This document shows, one piece after another, positions 27,443 through 36,336 of a stretch of 64,000 bases of DNA. Position 1 is the stretch's first letter, and each line of letters begins with the position of its first letter. Below the pieces are notes generated by a model. The model had not been told where the DNA came from and searched no databases. It worked only from the letters and a program-made list of their open reading frames with translations. Location of the stretch: assembly GCF_900111805.1 (NCBI RefSeq), contig NZ_FOJN01000001.1, positions 391,907 through 455,906 of the forward strand, written 5' to 3'. Both the position numbers and the translations under genes were made by a program. This stretch comes from Rhodococcoides kroppenstedtii. Lineage in GTDB: Bacteria; Actinomycetota; Actinomycetes; Mycobacteriales; Mycobacteriaceae.

Positions 27443-28380
27443 CCTGTCGCACGCTCGCCGGGTCGAGCGGACCGCAGGATCGGGACCGACGCGAGCGTGT
27501 CGGGCACGGGCGCCCCGTCGGTGACCACCAGCGCCACGTCGGCCGCATCGGGTTCGTCGCCGCGCCGGAACCAGCCGAAGCGTGACGACGACGCCGCCTC
27601 CTCGCCCATCGCGGTGACGTCCGCGTCGGTCGGCGTTCTGGCGATCGAGCCCGACACCGAGCCACGCGGCTCGGCCGGTGGCGGGAGGGGCTCGTCGGGC
27701 GCGAGTGCGGGCCGGTCGAGCAGCACGGCGACGCGGCCGGGCACGACGAGGGCGCACGCCAGCAGCGCCCACCGATCCGGCGGGTCGGGGGCGTCGTCGC
27801 CGAGTCCGCGCGCCAGTCGGCGCAGAGTCGACCATTCGGCCGCACCCGGGTCGAACCGGTCGGCGGGCATACCCCACTCCCCGAGCAGCGAGACCGCCGC
27901 GCTCGGGGTCACCGGGTCCGGCGGCAGGGGCAGGGGCCAGCGCGGGTGGATCGAGCCGGGCCACACGTAGCCGATGGGTCCCCGCCACTCGGCCGGGTAG
28001 AGGTCGGGGCCCTTGTCGGCCAGCGCATGTCGGTGGCTCGCGTGGACGGCGTCGTCGCCGAGCCACGGCGGCAGCAGGCCGGCCCGCCGCAGCCGGTCCA
28101 CGTCGGGTCGGGCACCGCCGGTGTAGTCGAGCAGTTGCGCCTCGAGCGCGTCGGCGTGACCCCGGGCGGCCCATTCGCGGCACGTCGCCACGCCGTACGC
28201 CACCAGCGCGGGGGTGAATCCCCGCCACATCACCACCGCCGGGTGGTTCTTCCAGCCGTAACTCGGCCAGATCAACGCACGCAGAATCTGGAAAGTCTCG
28301 ACCCGCTGCTTGCCCAGGCGGCGGTCGTCGAGAAGCCGGGCGCTCCGACTGAATCCGGGGTCGGGGAGGAAGGTCTGCAT
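27439..28380 (-). CDS. MSMEG_6728-type conserved protein, function unknown
   Basis: This 313-residue protein has a conserved N-terminal block (MQTFLPDPGFSRSARLLDDR, then RLGKQRVETFQILRAL, then GWKNHPAVVMW, residues 1-55). I associate this block with a family of actinobacterial and phage proteins annotated as MSMEG_6728 family or pyrimidine-dimer-glycosylase-like. The C-terminal half (about 170-313) is variable and proline/acid-rich. A DNA-repair role is only suggested by the annotation of relatives. It lies 32 bp after the GNAT gene of the SMR operon and may be its last member. Confidence 0.6.
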   Translation of the reverse strand: MQTFLPDPGFSRSARLLDDRRLGKQRVETFQILRALIWPSYGWKNHPAVVMWRGFTPALVAYGVATCREWAARGHADALEAQLLDYTGGARPDVDRLRRAGLLPPWLGDDAVHASHRHALADKGPDLYPAEWRGPIGYVWPGSIHPRWPLPLPPDPVTPSAAVSLLGEWGMPADRFDPGAAEWSTLRRLARGLGDDAPDPPDRWALLACALVVPGRVAVLLDRPALAPDEPLPPPAEPRGSVSGSIARTPTDADVTAMGEEAASSSRFGWFRRGDEPDAADVALVVTDGAPVPDTLASVPILRSARPGERATG

Positions 28381-28412
28381 CCTCCCCGACTACCCGTCCT
28401 CGGGCTCGTCGA

Positions 28413-29078
28413 TCAGGACGGCAGGGCGCCGGGCGTGCGCACCACGATGGGCACACCCGGGAAGACCGCGGCCATCTCGGACCGCGACTTGCGCAGCGCC
28501 GCAGTCCCGTAACCCTTCTTGCGGTGGTCCGGGTGGATCCAGACCCGCAGGTCGATCTCCCCGTTCTTCAGCTCGCCGAAGACCAGCCCGACGCTGTCCT
28601 CGCCCTCGCGTGCGACGAACCACGCGGCCTGCTCCGAATCGGAGCGATCCCGCGCGGAGGCGATCTCGGCGTCCAGGTCGCCGGCCGCGCCGCCGGAGCC
28701 GTCCCCGGCACTGCCGACGTCGGCGAGGCGGGCCGCGAACAGCTCCCGGTCGCTCTCGTCGGAGAACGCCCGCAGGGTCAGTCCGTCACCGGCGCTCGCG
28801 GGCCGCTCGGCGAGCGTGAACGTCAGACGAGCGTCCAGGTCCTCGAGCTCGGCGGCGTTGTTGCGGCGGGCGTCCTTGGTGAGCTGGTCGAACGCCATCC
28901 CCATGACGGCTTCCCCGCCCAGACGGGACGTCTCGAGCAGACCGGAGATGGCGGCCACCGCCTGGTCGCGGTCGTCGGCCTCGACGATGGCGTCCAGGAC
29001 GTCGTGGCGGCGGTCGAAGGCAGCCAGCAGGGCCGCGGTGATCTCGCGGCGGGCGGCGGCACGGTCGTGATCGGTCAC
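28413..29078 (-). CDS. GNAT acetyltransferase with GyrA-like helical N-terminus
   Basis: This 221-residue protein combines two parts. Residues about 8-80 (REITAALLAAFDRRHDVLDA, then AISGLLETSRLGGEAVMGMAF) resemble the helical tower/exit-gate segment of DNA gyrase subunit A, where a run of the form AL..LR.LT is typical. Residues about 100-221 form a GNAT fold with the acetyl-CoA motif RVWIHPDHRKKGYGTAAL. GTG 29078 overlaps the stop of the second SMR gene (GTGA). The acceptor is unknown; the SMR context hints at modification of an exported amine, which is speculation. Confidence 0.75.
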   Translation of the reverse strand: MTDHDRAAARREITAALLAAFDRRHDVLDAIVEADDRDQAVAAISGLLETSRLGGEAVMGMAFDQLTKDARRNNAAELEDLDARLTFTLAERPASAGDGLTLRAFSDESDRELFAARLADVGSAGDGSGGAAGDLDAEIASARDRSDSEQAAWFVAREGEDSVGLVFGELKNGEIDLRVWIHPDHRKKGYGTAALRKSRSEMAAVFPGVPIVVRTPGALPS

Positions 29079-29410
29079 GGCGTGATCGTATGCGCTACCG
29101 CGCCCAGTTCCACCAGAAGCACGCCCACCACGATCAGTCCGATACCCGCGAGCATGCGGCGGGTGAGCGGCTCGGCGAACAGAAAGCGCGACGCGACCGC
29201 GGTGAGCGCCACGCCCGCCGCCGCCCAGATGCCGTACGCGACCCCGAGCGCGAGCCCGGCGCGCAGCGCTCCGAGCAGCGACGCGAACGCCACGGCATAG
29301 CCGACGGCCACCACCGCGTAGAGCGCCCGTCGTCCGCCCACCGCACCGCGCAGGGACAGGGTCGCGGTCACCTCGAACAGGATCGCCGCGACGAGGTAGA
29401 CGTACTGCAT
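29075..29410 (-). CDS. Small multidrug resistance (SMR) transporter subunit B
   Basis: This 111-residue protein has four transmembrane helices and the conserved Glu13 in AAILFEVTATLSLRG, equivalent to EmrE Glu14, which couples proton and cation transport. It overlaps the first SMR gene by one base (TGATG) and is probably half of a paired, heterodimeric SMR exporter like EbrAB. Confidence 0.9.
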   Translation of the reverse strand: MQYVYLVAAILFEVTATLSLRGAVGGRRALYAVVAVGYAVAFASLLGALRAGLALGVAYGIWAAAGVALTAVASRFLFAEPLTRRMLAGIGLIVVGVLLVELGAVAHTITP

Positions 29411-29745
29411 CAGGAGTCCGCCTCCGCCGCAGGGTGCGAGCCCGTCTCGACCAGCAGCACTCCCGCGATGATGAGCGCGATGCCGCCCGCCATCACGAGC
29501 GTGAAGGTCTCGCCGAAGATCGCCCATGCCAGCACTGCGGTCAGGGCGACCCCGCTCGCCCCCCAGATGCCGTACGCGACACCGATTCCCATGCCCCGCT
29601 TCAACACCTGCACCAGCATCACGAACGCCGTCGCGTAGCCGATCACCACCACCGCGTAGAGGGCAGGGGCGTTCTCCGACCCCTTCATCGACAACGTCGC
29701 CGCGACCTCTGCCACGATCGCACCCACCAGGAACCACCACGCCAT
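29410..29745 (-). CDS. Small multidrug resistance (SMR) transporter subunit A
   Basis: This 111-residue protein has four transmembrane helices and Glu13 in GAIVAEVAATLSMKG. It is the first gene of the SMR-SMR-GNAT operon. The two subunits are about half identical over the helices. Their identical lengths and direct overlap argue for obligate co-expression. Guanidinium and quaternary-amine export are both known in the family, and the subtype cannot be assigned here. Confidence 0.9.
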   Translation of the reverse strand: MAWWFLVGAIVAEVAATLSMKGSENAPALYAVVVIGYATAFVMLVQVLKRGMGIGVAYGIWGASGVALTAVLAWAIFGETFTLVMAGGIALIIAGVLLVETGSHPAAEADS

Positions 29746-29755
29746 GCGCGGAACG

Positions 29756-30499
29756 CTAGCCGGTCGAGGCGGCCCGGTGTCGTACCCACACGTTCGCTTC
29801 GACGTACACGGCCGTGCCGTGGACGACGTCGCAGAGCACCGGGGCGAGAGCGCCCGGCACCTCGATCGGGCCGGATCGATCGAACGGCAGTCCGGTCCAC
29901 CGGCGCCACTCGTCGAGCGTGCCGGCGATCACCATCGACCGTGGAGCGATACCGGCGATGTGTCCGCCCGCACGGATGTGAACCCGAAGCCAGGGATCGA
30001 CCGGCAGGCCGTCGTCACGCACACGCGACGCGTACTCGCTCATCGGAACGCCGGGATCGACGGGCCCGCTCGGCCGAACGGGGACGATCACCTCCGACAG
30101 GCCCGTCCGTGCGGCGCATCGCCGGACCTCGGCCAGGAGGAGGGACGACAGTCCGTCTCCCTGCCGGTCCGGCCGCACCGCGATCTCGAGCGCGCAGAGC
30201 ACCGTCGGGGCCACTCCCGCGAAGGACTGGGTGACGCCGAGTCGGATCGCGGCGTCCCAGCCGTCGGCGGGGAGGGCGTCCGGGTCGAGGCGCAGCGGAA
30301 GCGCGTACCCCTTTCCCACGACCTCGTCGCCGTCGAGCGCGATCACCACGTGATCGGCGACGCGGGTCACGACGTCGGGCCGGTAGAAGAACGACGACAC
30401 GGGGTCCTGCAGCATGAACTCGGGCCAGGAATCGGGCATCGACCACATCGAGTCGAACAGGTCGGGACGATCGGCCAGGGTCACCACCGAAACGGTCAT
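29756..30499 (-). CDS. GNAT-family acetyltransferase
   Basis: This 247-residue protein has a GNAT core. The acetyl-CoA-binding region is CALEIAVRPDRQGDGLSSLLL (about 107-127), preceded by VVIALDGDEVVGKGYALPL. The C-terminal third (RSMVIAGTLDEWRRWTGLPF) is an extension found in a group of larger actinobacterial GNAT proteins. No substrate is known. It ends 11 bp upstream of the SMR operon start and could be transcribed with it. Confidence 0.78.
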   Translation of the reverse strand: MTVSVVTLADRPDLFDSMWSMPDSWPEFMLQDPVSSFFYRPDVVTRVADHVVIALDGDEVVGKGYALPLRLDPDALPADGWDAAIRLGVTQSFAGVAPTVLCALEIAVRPDRQGDGLSSLLLAEVRRCAARTGLSEVIVPVRPSGPVDPGVPMSEYASRVRDDGLPVDPWLRVHIRAGGHIAGIAPRSMVIAGTLDEWRRWTGLPFDRSGPIEVPGALAPVLCDVVHGTAVYVEANVWVRHRAASTG

Positions 30500-30554
30500 C
30501 GCATCATTGTCGACGGCGCCGATTGGGGGCGAACGCCGTGGGTATGTCGCTCCG

Positions 30555-31022
30555 ATGAGCGAGGAGCGACGTGGCCCTGACCGCGACGACGCCGTGTCGG
30601 CGGACCGATCCGGTGTGCTACCGCCGGTGCTCCCCGCCGACCCGATCCGGGCGCGCGGGCGACGGTTGGTCGAGGTGTCACGACTCGGCGATCGCCGCGT
30701 GGTGGAGGTGCGCACCGAGGACGGCGTGGACCTCGCGGTCGGCATGCTGCCCGACGGCACACCCTTCGCCGTGGGCAACGTCTGCCGGCATCAATTGGCC
30801 AAGCTCGGACGGGGCCGGGTCACGGACCGCGGTTGTCTCGAATGTCCCTGGCACCGAGCCGAATACGATGTTCGAACCGGAAAGATGGTCACCGGTCCGC
30901 AGGGAATGATCTTCGGCTTCCCGCCCTACTCCGCGGCGGTGCGGGCGATCGGGTCGCTGGTTCCGCTGTCGACGCGGCGGGTCTCGCTGCTGGACGGGTG
31001 GATCTGTCTGGTCGACGGCTGA
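30555..31022 (+). CDS. Rieske [2Fe-2S] ferredoxin-like protein
   Basis: This 155-residue protein has a single Rieske domain whose cluster ligands are CRHQ (about residue 85) and CPWH (about 105). It has no transmembrane helix or oxygenase domain, so it is likely a soluble ferredoxin component or a standalone electron carrier. No partner oxygenase is adjacent. ATG 30555 is the best start. Confidence 0.82.
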   Translation: MSEERRGPDRDDAVSADRSGVLPPVLPADPIRARGRRLVEVSRLGDRRVVEVRTEDGVDLAVGMLPDGTPFAVGNVCRHQLAKLGRGRVTDRGCLECPWHRAEYDVRTGKMVTGPQGMIFGFPPYSAAVRAIGSLVPLSTRRVSLLDGWICLVDG

Positions 31023-31033
31023 GGCCCCGACCG

Positions 31034-31073
31034 GGTGCGTGCGCGGGCGACGAGAGCCGCCGGCGCACGCACC
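31034..31073. terminator. Hairpin between the Rieske gene and a small minus-strand gene
   Basis: Eleven-base arms GGTGCGTGCGC (31034-31044) and GCGCACGCACC (31063-31073) lie between two converging genes. Confidence 0.7.
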
Positions 31074-31087
31074 GCGTCGGGTCGCGA

Positions 31088-31177
31088 TCAGGACGCGATC
31101 TCGAGGAAATCCGTCAACGGCAGCAGGTTGCCGAAGTCGAAGTTGAGGAAGCTCAGGCCATTGAGGAAGCTGAACAC
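31088..31177 (-). CDS. 29-residue hydrophobic small protein
   Basis: GTG 31177 has an excellent ribosome site (AAGGAG, 6 nt spacing). It opens a 30-codon frame ending TGA, with the repeated pattern FSFLNGLSFLNFDFGNLL then PLTDFLEIAS. The product is Phe/Leu/Asn-rich, with almost no charge except two Asp and one Glu near the C-terminus. A terminator follows. The 309-bp interval 31023-31331 contains nothing else obvious. I do not recognise it; it could be a membrane-active peptide or a short secreted or regulatory peptide. Confidence 0.6.
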   Translation of the reverse strand: MFSFLNGLSFLNFDFGNLLPLTDFLEIAS

Positions 31178-31331
31178 GAATGTCTCCTTCTGGTGATGTC
31201 GCGATCGGTCTCGCGTGCGCCCAGTAAGGACGGAATCCATTGCGTGGCTTCATTGTTCCGCATTGTGAGTGATCACCGACTCCATTGTGGGCCTGCACAT
31301 CGACCGGCCGACGCGGGATGCGGGGCCATCG

Positions 31332-32807
31332 CTACCCGACGTTCGGCGGCGTGACGTCGAACCACGGCATCGCCTCCTCCAGCTCACGGGCCAGACGCAG
31401 GAGTTGCGTCTCCCCGCCGGGCGGGGCGACGAAGTGCGATCCCACCGGCAGCCCGGACGCGGTGCGGAACAACGGCACACTCAGGGCGGGCCGCCCGGTC
31501 AGGTTGGCCGCCTGCGTGAAGGGCACCACGGACAGATTTCTCATCACGCCCGCCTCGACGGCCCCCACGCGGGCCAGCACCGACCCGAGACGCAGGGCGA
31601 GTGCGGCACGCGCCCCGAGCCGTTCGAGCCGGGACGTCGCCAACTCGCCGATCCGCGGCGCGGGCGTCGCGGTGGTCGGGGTCAGCAGGAGGTCGAAACG
31701 ACGGTGGAAGTCCGACAGAGCGCGAACGTGGTCGTGCCACCGGGCCAGCGCCGCGTCATGGTCGACGGCCGTGGTGCGTCGGCCCAGTTCGGCCATCACC
31801 ATCGTGTCCAGCTCGACGTCGGCGGACCGCGGCGATCCGATGGCGGCGACCTCGCTCGCGACGTTCACGAACCAGGGCAGCAGGAAATCCCGCGCGAGGG
31901 CCTGCTCGTCGACCGGCGGCGGCACGTCCTCGACGACGTGCCCCAGGTCGACCAGCAGCGTGCGAGTGCGCCGGAGAGCGTCCACCACCTCGGGGTCCGG
32001 AGCGTCGCAGAGGGCCGACGTGCTCTGCATGCCGATACGCAGGCGTGGCCCCGGGGTGTCCAGCGCGGACAGATGAGTTTCCGGGAGGGTCGGCGTGACG
32101 TACGGCGCCGCCGGGTCCGAGCCGCGCAGGACGTCCAGCATGGCCGCGGCGTCCCGGACCGAGCGGGTGAGCACCCCGGTCACCGCACCGCCGTGGAAGA
32201 ACTCGCTCGAGCGCGGTCCGCAGGGGACGACCCCGCGACCGGGCTTGAGCCCGACGAGACCCGAATAGGCGGCCGGGATGCGAATGGACCCGCCGCCGTC
32301 GTTCGCGCCGGCGGCGGGCACCACACCGGCGGCCACCGCCGCCGCGGAGCCACCCGACGACCCACCTGGCGAGCGGGAGGTGTCCCACGGGTTGCGGGTG
32401 GGCCCGAAGAGATCGGATTCCGTCACACCCTTCGCCCCGAATTCCGGGACCGCGGTCCGTCCGATGACCACCAGACCCGAGTCCAGCCACCGCTGCACCA
32501 CGGTGTCCGTCTCCGCGGCCCGCGCGTCCCGGTAGGCGCGTGATCCCGCCGTCTCGACCACGCCGGCCTGGGCCTGCGCCAGATCCTTGAGCAGGAACGG
32601 CACTCCGGCGAACGGCCCGGACAGCGCGGTCCGTGAGCGGGACCGGGCATCGTCGTCCTGCCACTGCACGACGGCGTTCAGCGCGGCGTGAGTGCGGTGC
32701 GCGCGATCGAGAGCGACCTCGACCAACTCGCCCGAGGTCACCTCACCGTCCCGCACCAGCGCGGCGAGACCCAGGGCGTCGTACCGGCGGTACTCCTCGA
32801 AGTGCAC
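31332..32807 (-). CDS. Amidase-signature-family amidase
   Basis: This 491-residue enzyme has the Ser-cisSer-Lys triad: Lys74 (FLLKDL), Ser150 in PGGSSGGS and nucleophile Ser174 in DGGGSIRIP. The spacing of 24 between the serines is canonical. It hydrolyses carboxamides; the substrate is unknown. No GatB or GatC partner is nearby, so it is not a tRNA amidotransferase. GTG 32807 has TAGGGT ending 7 nt upstream and appears leaderless. Confidence 0.9.
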   Translation of the reverse strand: MHFEEYRRYDALGLAALVRDGEVTSGELVEVALDRAHRTHAALNAVVQWQDDDARSRSRTALSGPFAGVPFLLKDLAQAQAGVVETAGSRAYRDARAAETDTVVQRWLDSGLVVIGRTAVPEFGAKGVTESDLFGPTRNPWDTSRSPGGSSGGSAAAVAAGVVPAAGANDGGGSIRIPAAYSGLVGLKPGRGVVPCGPRSSEFFHGGAVTGVLTRSVRDAAAMLDVLRGSDPAAPYVTPTLPETHLSALDTPGPRLRIGMQSTSALCDAPDPEVVDALRRTRTLLVDLGHVVEDVPPPVDEQALARDFLLPWFVNVASEVAAIGSPRSADVELDTMVMAELGRRTTAVDHDAALARWHDHVRALSDFHRRFDLLLTPTTATPAPRIGELATSRLERLGARAALALRLGSVLARVGAVEAGVMRNLSVVPFTQAANLTGRPALSVPLFRTASGLPVGSHFVAPPGGETQLLRLARELEEAMPWFDVTPPNVG

Positions 32808-32814
32808 GCGGCCG

Positions 32815-32820
32815 ACCCTA
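32815..32820 (-). promoter_or_regulatory. -10 element TAGGGT of the amidase gene
   Basis: On the minus strand TAGGGT is followed by 7 nt and GTG 32807. Confidence 0.5.
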
Positions 32821-32982
32821 GGGGTTCGCGGACGATCACGAGGCCGCCTCGCCGCCGCCCGGGATCCGTCCCGGTCCAGCCGGACAGTTCTGTGACGGCA
32901 ACATTCCGACCGCGGCCGCACCTTGCTACCGTGCCGGGCGTCGGTCGGGGGCGGCCGACCTTCATCGTCTCGGGGGGCGACC

Positions 32983-34092
32983 ATGACACACGACGACTCG
33001 ACGAGCGGACGACCGTCCGACGCGCTCCGCATCGGCCGGCGTCGGCTCGTCCAGGCGATCGCGGCGGGCGGGGCGCTCGCGCTGTCCGGCGGTGGGACGG
33101 CAGGGGCGACTCCCTCCGGCGCGACCGGGCGACGAATCGACCTGCACGGACACATGATCCCGCCCGACTACCGCGCCGCCGTCCTGCGCGCCGGCCTCCT
33201 CGCTCCCGGTGGTCTTCCGTTCCCCGCCTGGTCGCCGGAGGGCGCCCTCGACTTCATGGACCGGTTCGGCATCGCCGCGCAGGTGCTCTCGGTGTCCGAT
33301 CCCGGTGTGCGCTTCGCCTCGGGCGGGGACGCAATACGGCTGGCGCGCTCGTGCAACGACTATGCCGGTGATCTTCAGCGTCGATGGCCCCGGCGTTTCG
33401 GATCCTTCGCCACGGTCCCTCTCCCGGACGTCGCGGCGACGCTGACGGAGATCGCCTACGCGCTCGACGTGGTGGGGATGGACGGGGTCACGCTGCTGTC
33501 GTCGTACGACGGTGTGTACTTGGGCGACCCGCGGTTCGAGCCGGTGATGGCACTGCTGGACGCACGCTCGGCCACCGTGTTCGTCCACCCCGGCGAGATG
33601 CCGGCGCCGTCGAAACCCGAAGTGCCCCTGCCGGACTTCCTACTGGAATTCCCGTTCGACACCACGCGGACCGCGACGAGTCTCATCCTGTCCGGCACGC
33701 TGGACCGGTATCCGCGCATCCGATTCGTCCTCGCCCACGCCGGCGGGTGCCTGCCGTTCCTCGCGACTCGCTTGTCGACGCCGCGCACGGTGGTTCCCGA
33801 CGCCGTGCCGTCGGTTTCCCTGCTCGGGATCGGTGAGGCGTTGCGCCGCTTCTACTACGACACCGCGTTGTCGGCCTCGGCGTCCTCGATGCGGAGCGTT
33901 CTCGAGGTCGCGGACGTCGGTCAGGTGGTCTTCGGCACCGATTGGCCGTTCAGCGGCGCCACCTTCGCGGTGGCCGAGACGGCCGATCCGGCGCCGGGAC
34001 TGTCCGACGTGTTCGACGGGCCGCAACGGGGGCTGATCGAGAACGCCACACCGCTGTCGCTCGTCCCGCGGCTCGCCGCAGCGATCGGGTAG
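32983..34092 (+). CDS. Tat-exported amidohydrolase (ACMSD/decarboxylase-like)
   Basis: This 369-residue protein has a twin-arginine signal (GRRRLVQAIAAGGALAL, about residues 18-34, with cleavage near AGA 42). The amidohydrolase-2 fold follows, with the metal-binding HGH at 55-57 (DLHGHMIPPDY), VHPGEMP, a mid-barrel LAHAGG and the C-terminal FGTDWPF. The family includes ACMSD and aromatic acid decarboxylases, but export to the envelope is unusual. The start ATG 32983 follows GGGGGG; a TACCGT box lies about 50 nt upstream. Confidence 0.85.
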   Translation: MTHDDSTSGRPSDALRIGRRRLVQAIAAGGALALSGGGTAGATPSGATGRRIDLHGHMIPPDYRAAVLRAGLLAPGGLPFPAWSPEGALDFMDRFGIAAQVLSVSDPGVRFASGGDAIRLARSCNDYAGDLQRRWPRRFGSFATVPLPDVAATLTEIAYALDVVGMDGVTLLSSYDGVYLGDPRFEPVMALLDARSATVFVHPGEMPAPSKPEVPLPDFLLEFPFDTTRTATSLILSGTLDRYPRIRFVLAHAGGCLPFLATRLSTPRTVVPDAVPSVSLLGIGEALRRFYYDTALSASASSMRSVLEVADVGQVVFGTDWPFSGATFAVAETADPAPGLSDVFDGPQRGLIENATPLSLVPRLAAAIG

Positions 34093-34122
34093 ATCCGCGG
34101 CCGGCCGTGGTGATCGGGTGGC

Positions 34123-34557
34123 TCAGCCGCCGATGCGCTGCGCGAACATCACGATGATGCCACTGGGACCGCGCAGATAGGTCAGGCGGTAGATGCCGTC
34201 GTACTCCGCGATACCGCGGAGAGGGTGACACCCGTGCTGCGCCGCGATGGCCAGCGAGGCCTCGATGTCGTCGACCTCGAACGCGACTCGATGCATCCCG
34301 ATCTCGTTGGGGCGGGTCGGTTCCGTCTCGATCGGCTCCGGGTGCCGGTAGTGGAACAGCTCGAGACGGCTGTGACCGTCCGGCGTCTGCAGCATCGCGA
34401 TGTCGGAGTGGTTCCCGTCCAGACCCACCGCCGTGTCGGTCCACTCGCCCTGCACGGTGTCACGACCGACCACCTCGAGGCCGAGGTCGGTGAAGAATGC
34501 GACAGCGGCGTCGAGGTCCCGCACCGCGATCCCGACGTTGTCCATACGGATCGGCAT
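34123..34557 (-). CDS. VOC-superfamily (glyoxalase-like) protein
   Basis: This 144-residue single VOC protein has two beta-alpha-beta-beta-beta repeats: IAVRDLDAAVAFFTDLGLEV at about 10-29 and HRVAFEVDDIEASLA at about 90-104. Candidate metal ligands include His90 and Glu/His residues in LELFHYRHP. It could be a lyase, dioxygenase or resistance protein; nothing nearby decides. ATG 34557. Confidence 0.8.
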   Translation of the reverse strand: MPIRMDNVGIAVRDLDAAVAFFTDLGLEVVGRDTVQGEWTDTAVGLDGNHSDIAMLQTPDGHSRLELFHYRHPEPIETEPTRPNEIGMHRVAFEVDDIEASLAIAAQHGCHPLRGIAEYDGIYRLTYLRGPSGIIVMFAQRIGG

Positions 34558-34589
34558 GACCGACACGGTAGTCGGCTTCCGCCGTGTCG

Positions 34590-35783
34590 TCAGCGGAGTC
34601 GTGCGTAGGACTCGACGGCGTCGGCCGCGGTGTCGACACCGCCGTGCGCCCGGACGTCCGCGCGGATCTCGGCCGCGCGGGGTTCCAGATCGACTGCCCG
34701 CTCCACGGCGGCCCGGAGTGTCTCCGCCGTCACCTCGTCGAACGGGAGGTGGACGCCCGTTCCGATCTCGTCGAGCATCGCCGCGTTGGCGAATTGATCC
34801 ACCCCCTGCGGAATGGCGACCGTCGGCACGCCGAACCACAGTGATTCGGTGCATCCGCCCATGCCGGCGTGGGTGACGAACACGCGCGCCGACTCGAGCA
34901 CCGCCAGCTGCGGAACGTGCTCGTGCACCTGGACATTGGGTGGAATCGGTCCCAGGGCGGCAGGGTCGACACGACGCCCCATCGACATCACCACCTGCCA
35001 CGGCGTGTTCCCGAAGGTCTCGATGCACAGCCGGTAGAAGTCCGGTCGATCGTTGTAGCCGGTGCCGAAGGACACGTAGAGCACGGGTCCCACCGGAGCC
35101 GACCACGTCCGATCCGCCAGGCGGGCGGGATCCAGGCAGGGTCCGACGAAGCGCACGGACTCACGGACGCGATCCGCGTGCGGCTGCATGATTCTCGGTA
35201 CCAGGGACAGACAGTGCTCGGGATACGTGTTCCAGTCCCACGGGTCGGCCTCGATCCCGTTGTCGCGCAACCATTCCGCGTACGCCTCGCGGTAGGCGAC
35301 CCCGGTCGCCGACGTCCGCATCGGGGTGAGGACGTCGGCAAGATCGTCCTCGTAGCCGTCCCAGGCGACGTACGCGGGCGACAGCTGGACCGCGGGGACG
35401 CCGTAGCGGACGCCGAGTATCGGTGCGGCCAGTCCGCCGATGTCGTAGAGCAGCAGGTCCGGACGATCGCCGTCGTACGCCGTCGTCAGCACGGGAAACG
35501 CGGCGATCGCCTCGTCGAGGAACACGTGCATCGCCGCAGCCGGGTCGTCCGGCCAGGTCTCCTCGCCTTGCGGGAGAAGCGAATCGAACGGCACCACCCG
35601 AGCACCGGTCGGCTCGACGAAAGAGGCCAACGACTCCCCGACCGCGTAGGTGACTCGGTGACCCCGCCGCACGAGCTCCGCGATCACGGCGAGCGACGGA
35701 TAGATGTGACTCGGGGCCGTGGTGCCGATCATGGCGATGTGCAGCGTCGCCGCCTCGGCCGGGCGGGCGGGGTGGACGACCAT
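34590..35783 (-). CDS. MGT-type UDP-glycosyltransferase
   Basis: This 397-residue GT-B enzyme has an N-terminal acceptor domain starting HIAMIGTTAPSHIYPSLAVI. Its C-terminal donor-binding motif HAGMGGCTESLWFGVPTVAI ends in a Q (PQGVDQFANA). This is the macrolide-glycosyltransferase (MGT) pattern, which uses UDP-glucose and often inactivates antibiotics or modifies lipids and natural products. GAGG lies 6 nt before ATG 35783. It is transcribed toward the VOC gene 32 bp away, and the pair may be an operon. Confidence 0.88.
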   Translation of the reverse strand: MVVHPARPAEAATLHIAMIGTTAPSHIYPSLAVIAELVRRGHRVTYAVGESLASFVEPTGARVVPFDSLLPQGEETWPDDPAAAMHVFLDEAIAAFPVLTTAYDGDRPDLLLYDIGGLAAPILGVRYGVPAVQLSPAYVAWDGYEDDLADVLTPMRTSATGVAYREAYAEWLRDNGIEADPWDWNTYPEHCLSLVPRIMQPHADRVRESVRFVGPCLDPARLADRTWSAPVGPVLYVSFGTGYNDRPDFYRLCIETFGNTPWQVVMSMGRRVDPAALGPIPPNVQVHEHVPQLAVLESARVFVTHAGMGGCTESLWFGVPTVAIPQGVDQFANAAMLDEIGTGVHLPFDEVTAETLRAAVERAVDLEPRAAEIRADVRAHGGVDTAADAVESYARLR

Positions 35784-35885
35784 CGGGCACCTCGCGGGGT
35801 GGGGGGGAACGGACGCGTCGACCCTAGAGGCGACCCCGTGGCGCGTGCACGCGAATAATCGGGCGCACACGGACGATCGGACCGC

Positions 35886-36245
35886 TCACGACCCTTCGGC
35901 GCGACGGCGCTCCCGCTCCACCCGGCGCTGTTCCTCGGCCCGCGCGCGGCACTGGCGCAGGAACTCGGCGTCGGCCTCCGGACTCTGCGCAACGGCGCGG
36001 CCGGGCCGGACGTCGTATTCCGCGAAGCCCGAGCGGGGCCGGGACGGCTCGCTGCCACCCCAGATTCCGGCACCGATGGGCCTGCCGACCGTCAGCCACA
36101 GCAGCGATCCGATCAGCGGAAGGAGCAGAACGACGAAGAGCCATGCCATCTTCGGGATGTGGCGCACACCCCCGTCGTCGGCGGTGATCACGTCGATCAG
36201 ACAGAAGACCAGCAAGGCCATCGTCAGCAGACCGAGATACGGCAC
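35886..36245 (-). CDS. PLDc_N-domain membrane protein
   Basis: This 119-residue protein has two transmembrane helices (about 5-22 and 33-55) and the PLDc_N signature (HIPKMAWLFVVLLLPLIGSLLW). A charged Arg/Glu-rich C-terminal tail follows (ERRRAEGS). Such short proteins correspond to the membrane anchor of cardiolipin synthases without the catalytic part; their role is unknown. GTG 36245 has GAGGT upstream. Confidence 0.82.
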   Translation of the reverse strand: MPYLGLLTMALLVFCLIDVITADDGGVRHIPKMAWLFVVLLLPLIGSLLWLTVGRPIGAGIWGGSEPSRPRSGFAEYDVRPGRAVAQSPEADAEFLRQCRARAEEQRRVERERRRAEGS

Positions 36246-36336
36246 GGAAGTCACCTCGTCGATTCGGAACGTTCGGTACGGAACCGCTCGCACTATACGG
36301 GCCTGCCGTGAACTCGGGGCGTCCTTCGCGACGTCG

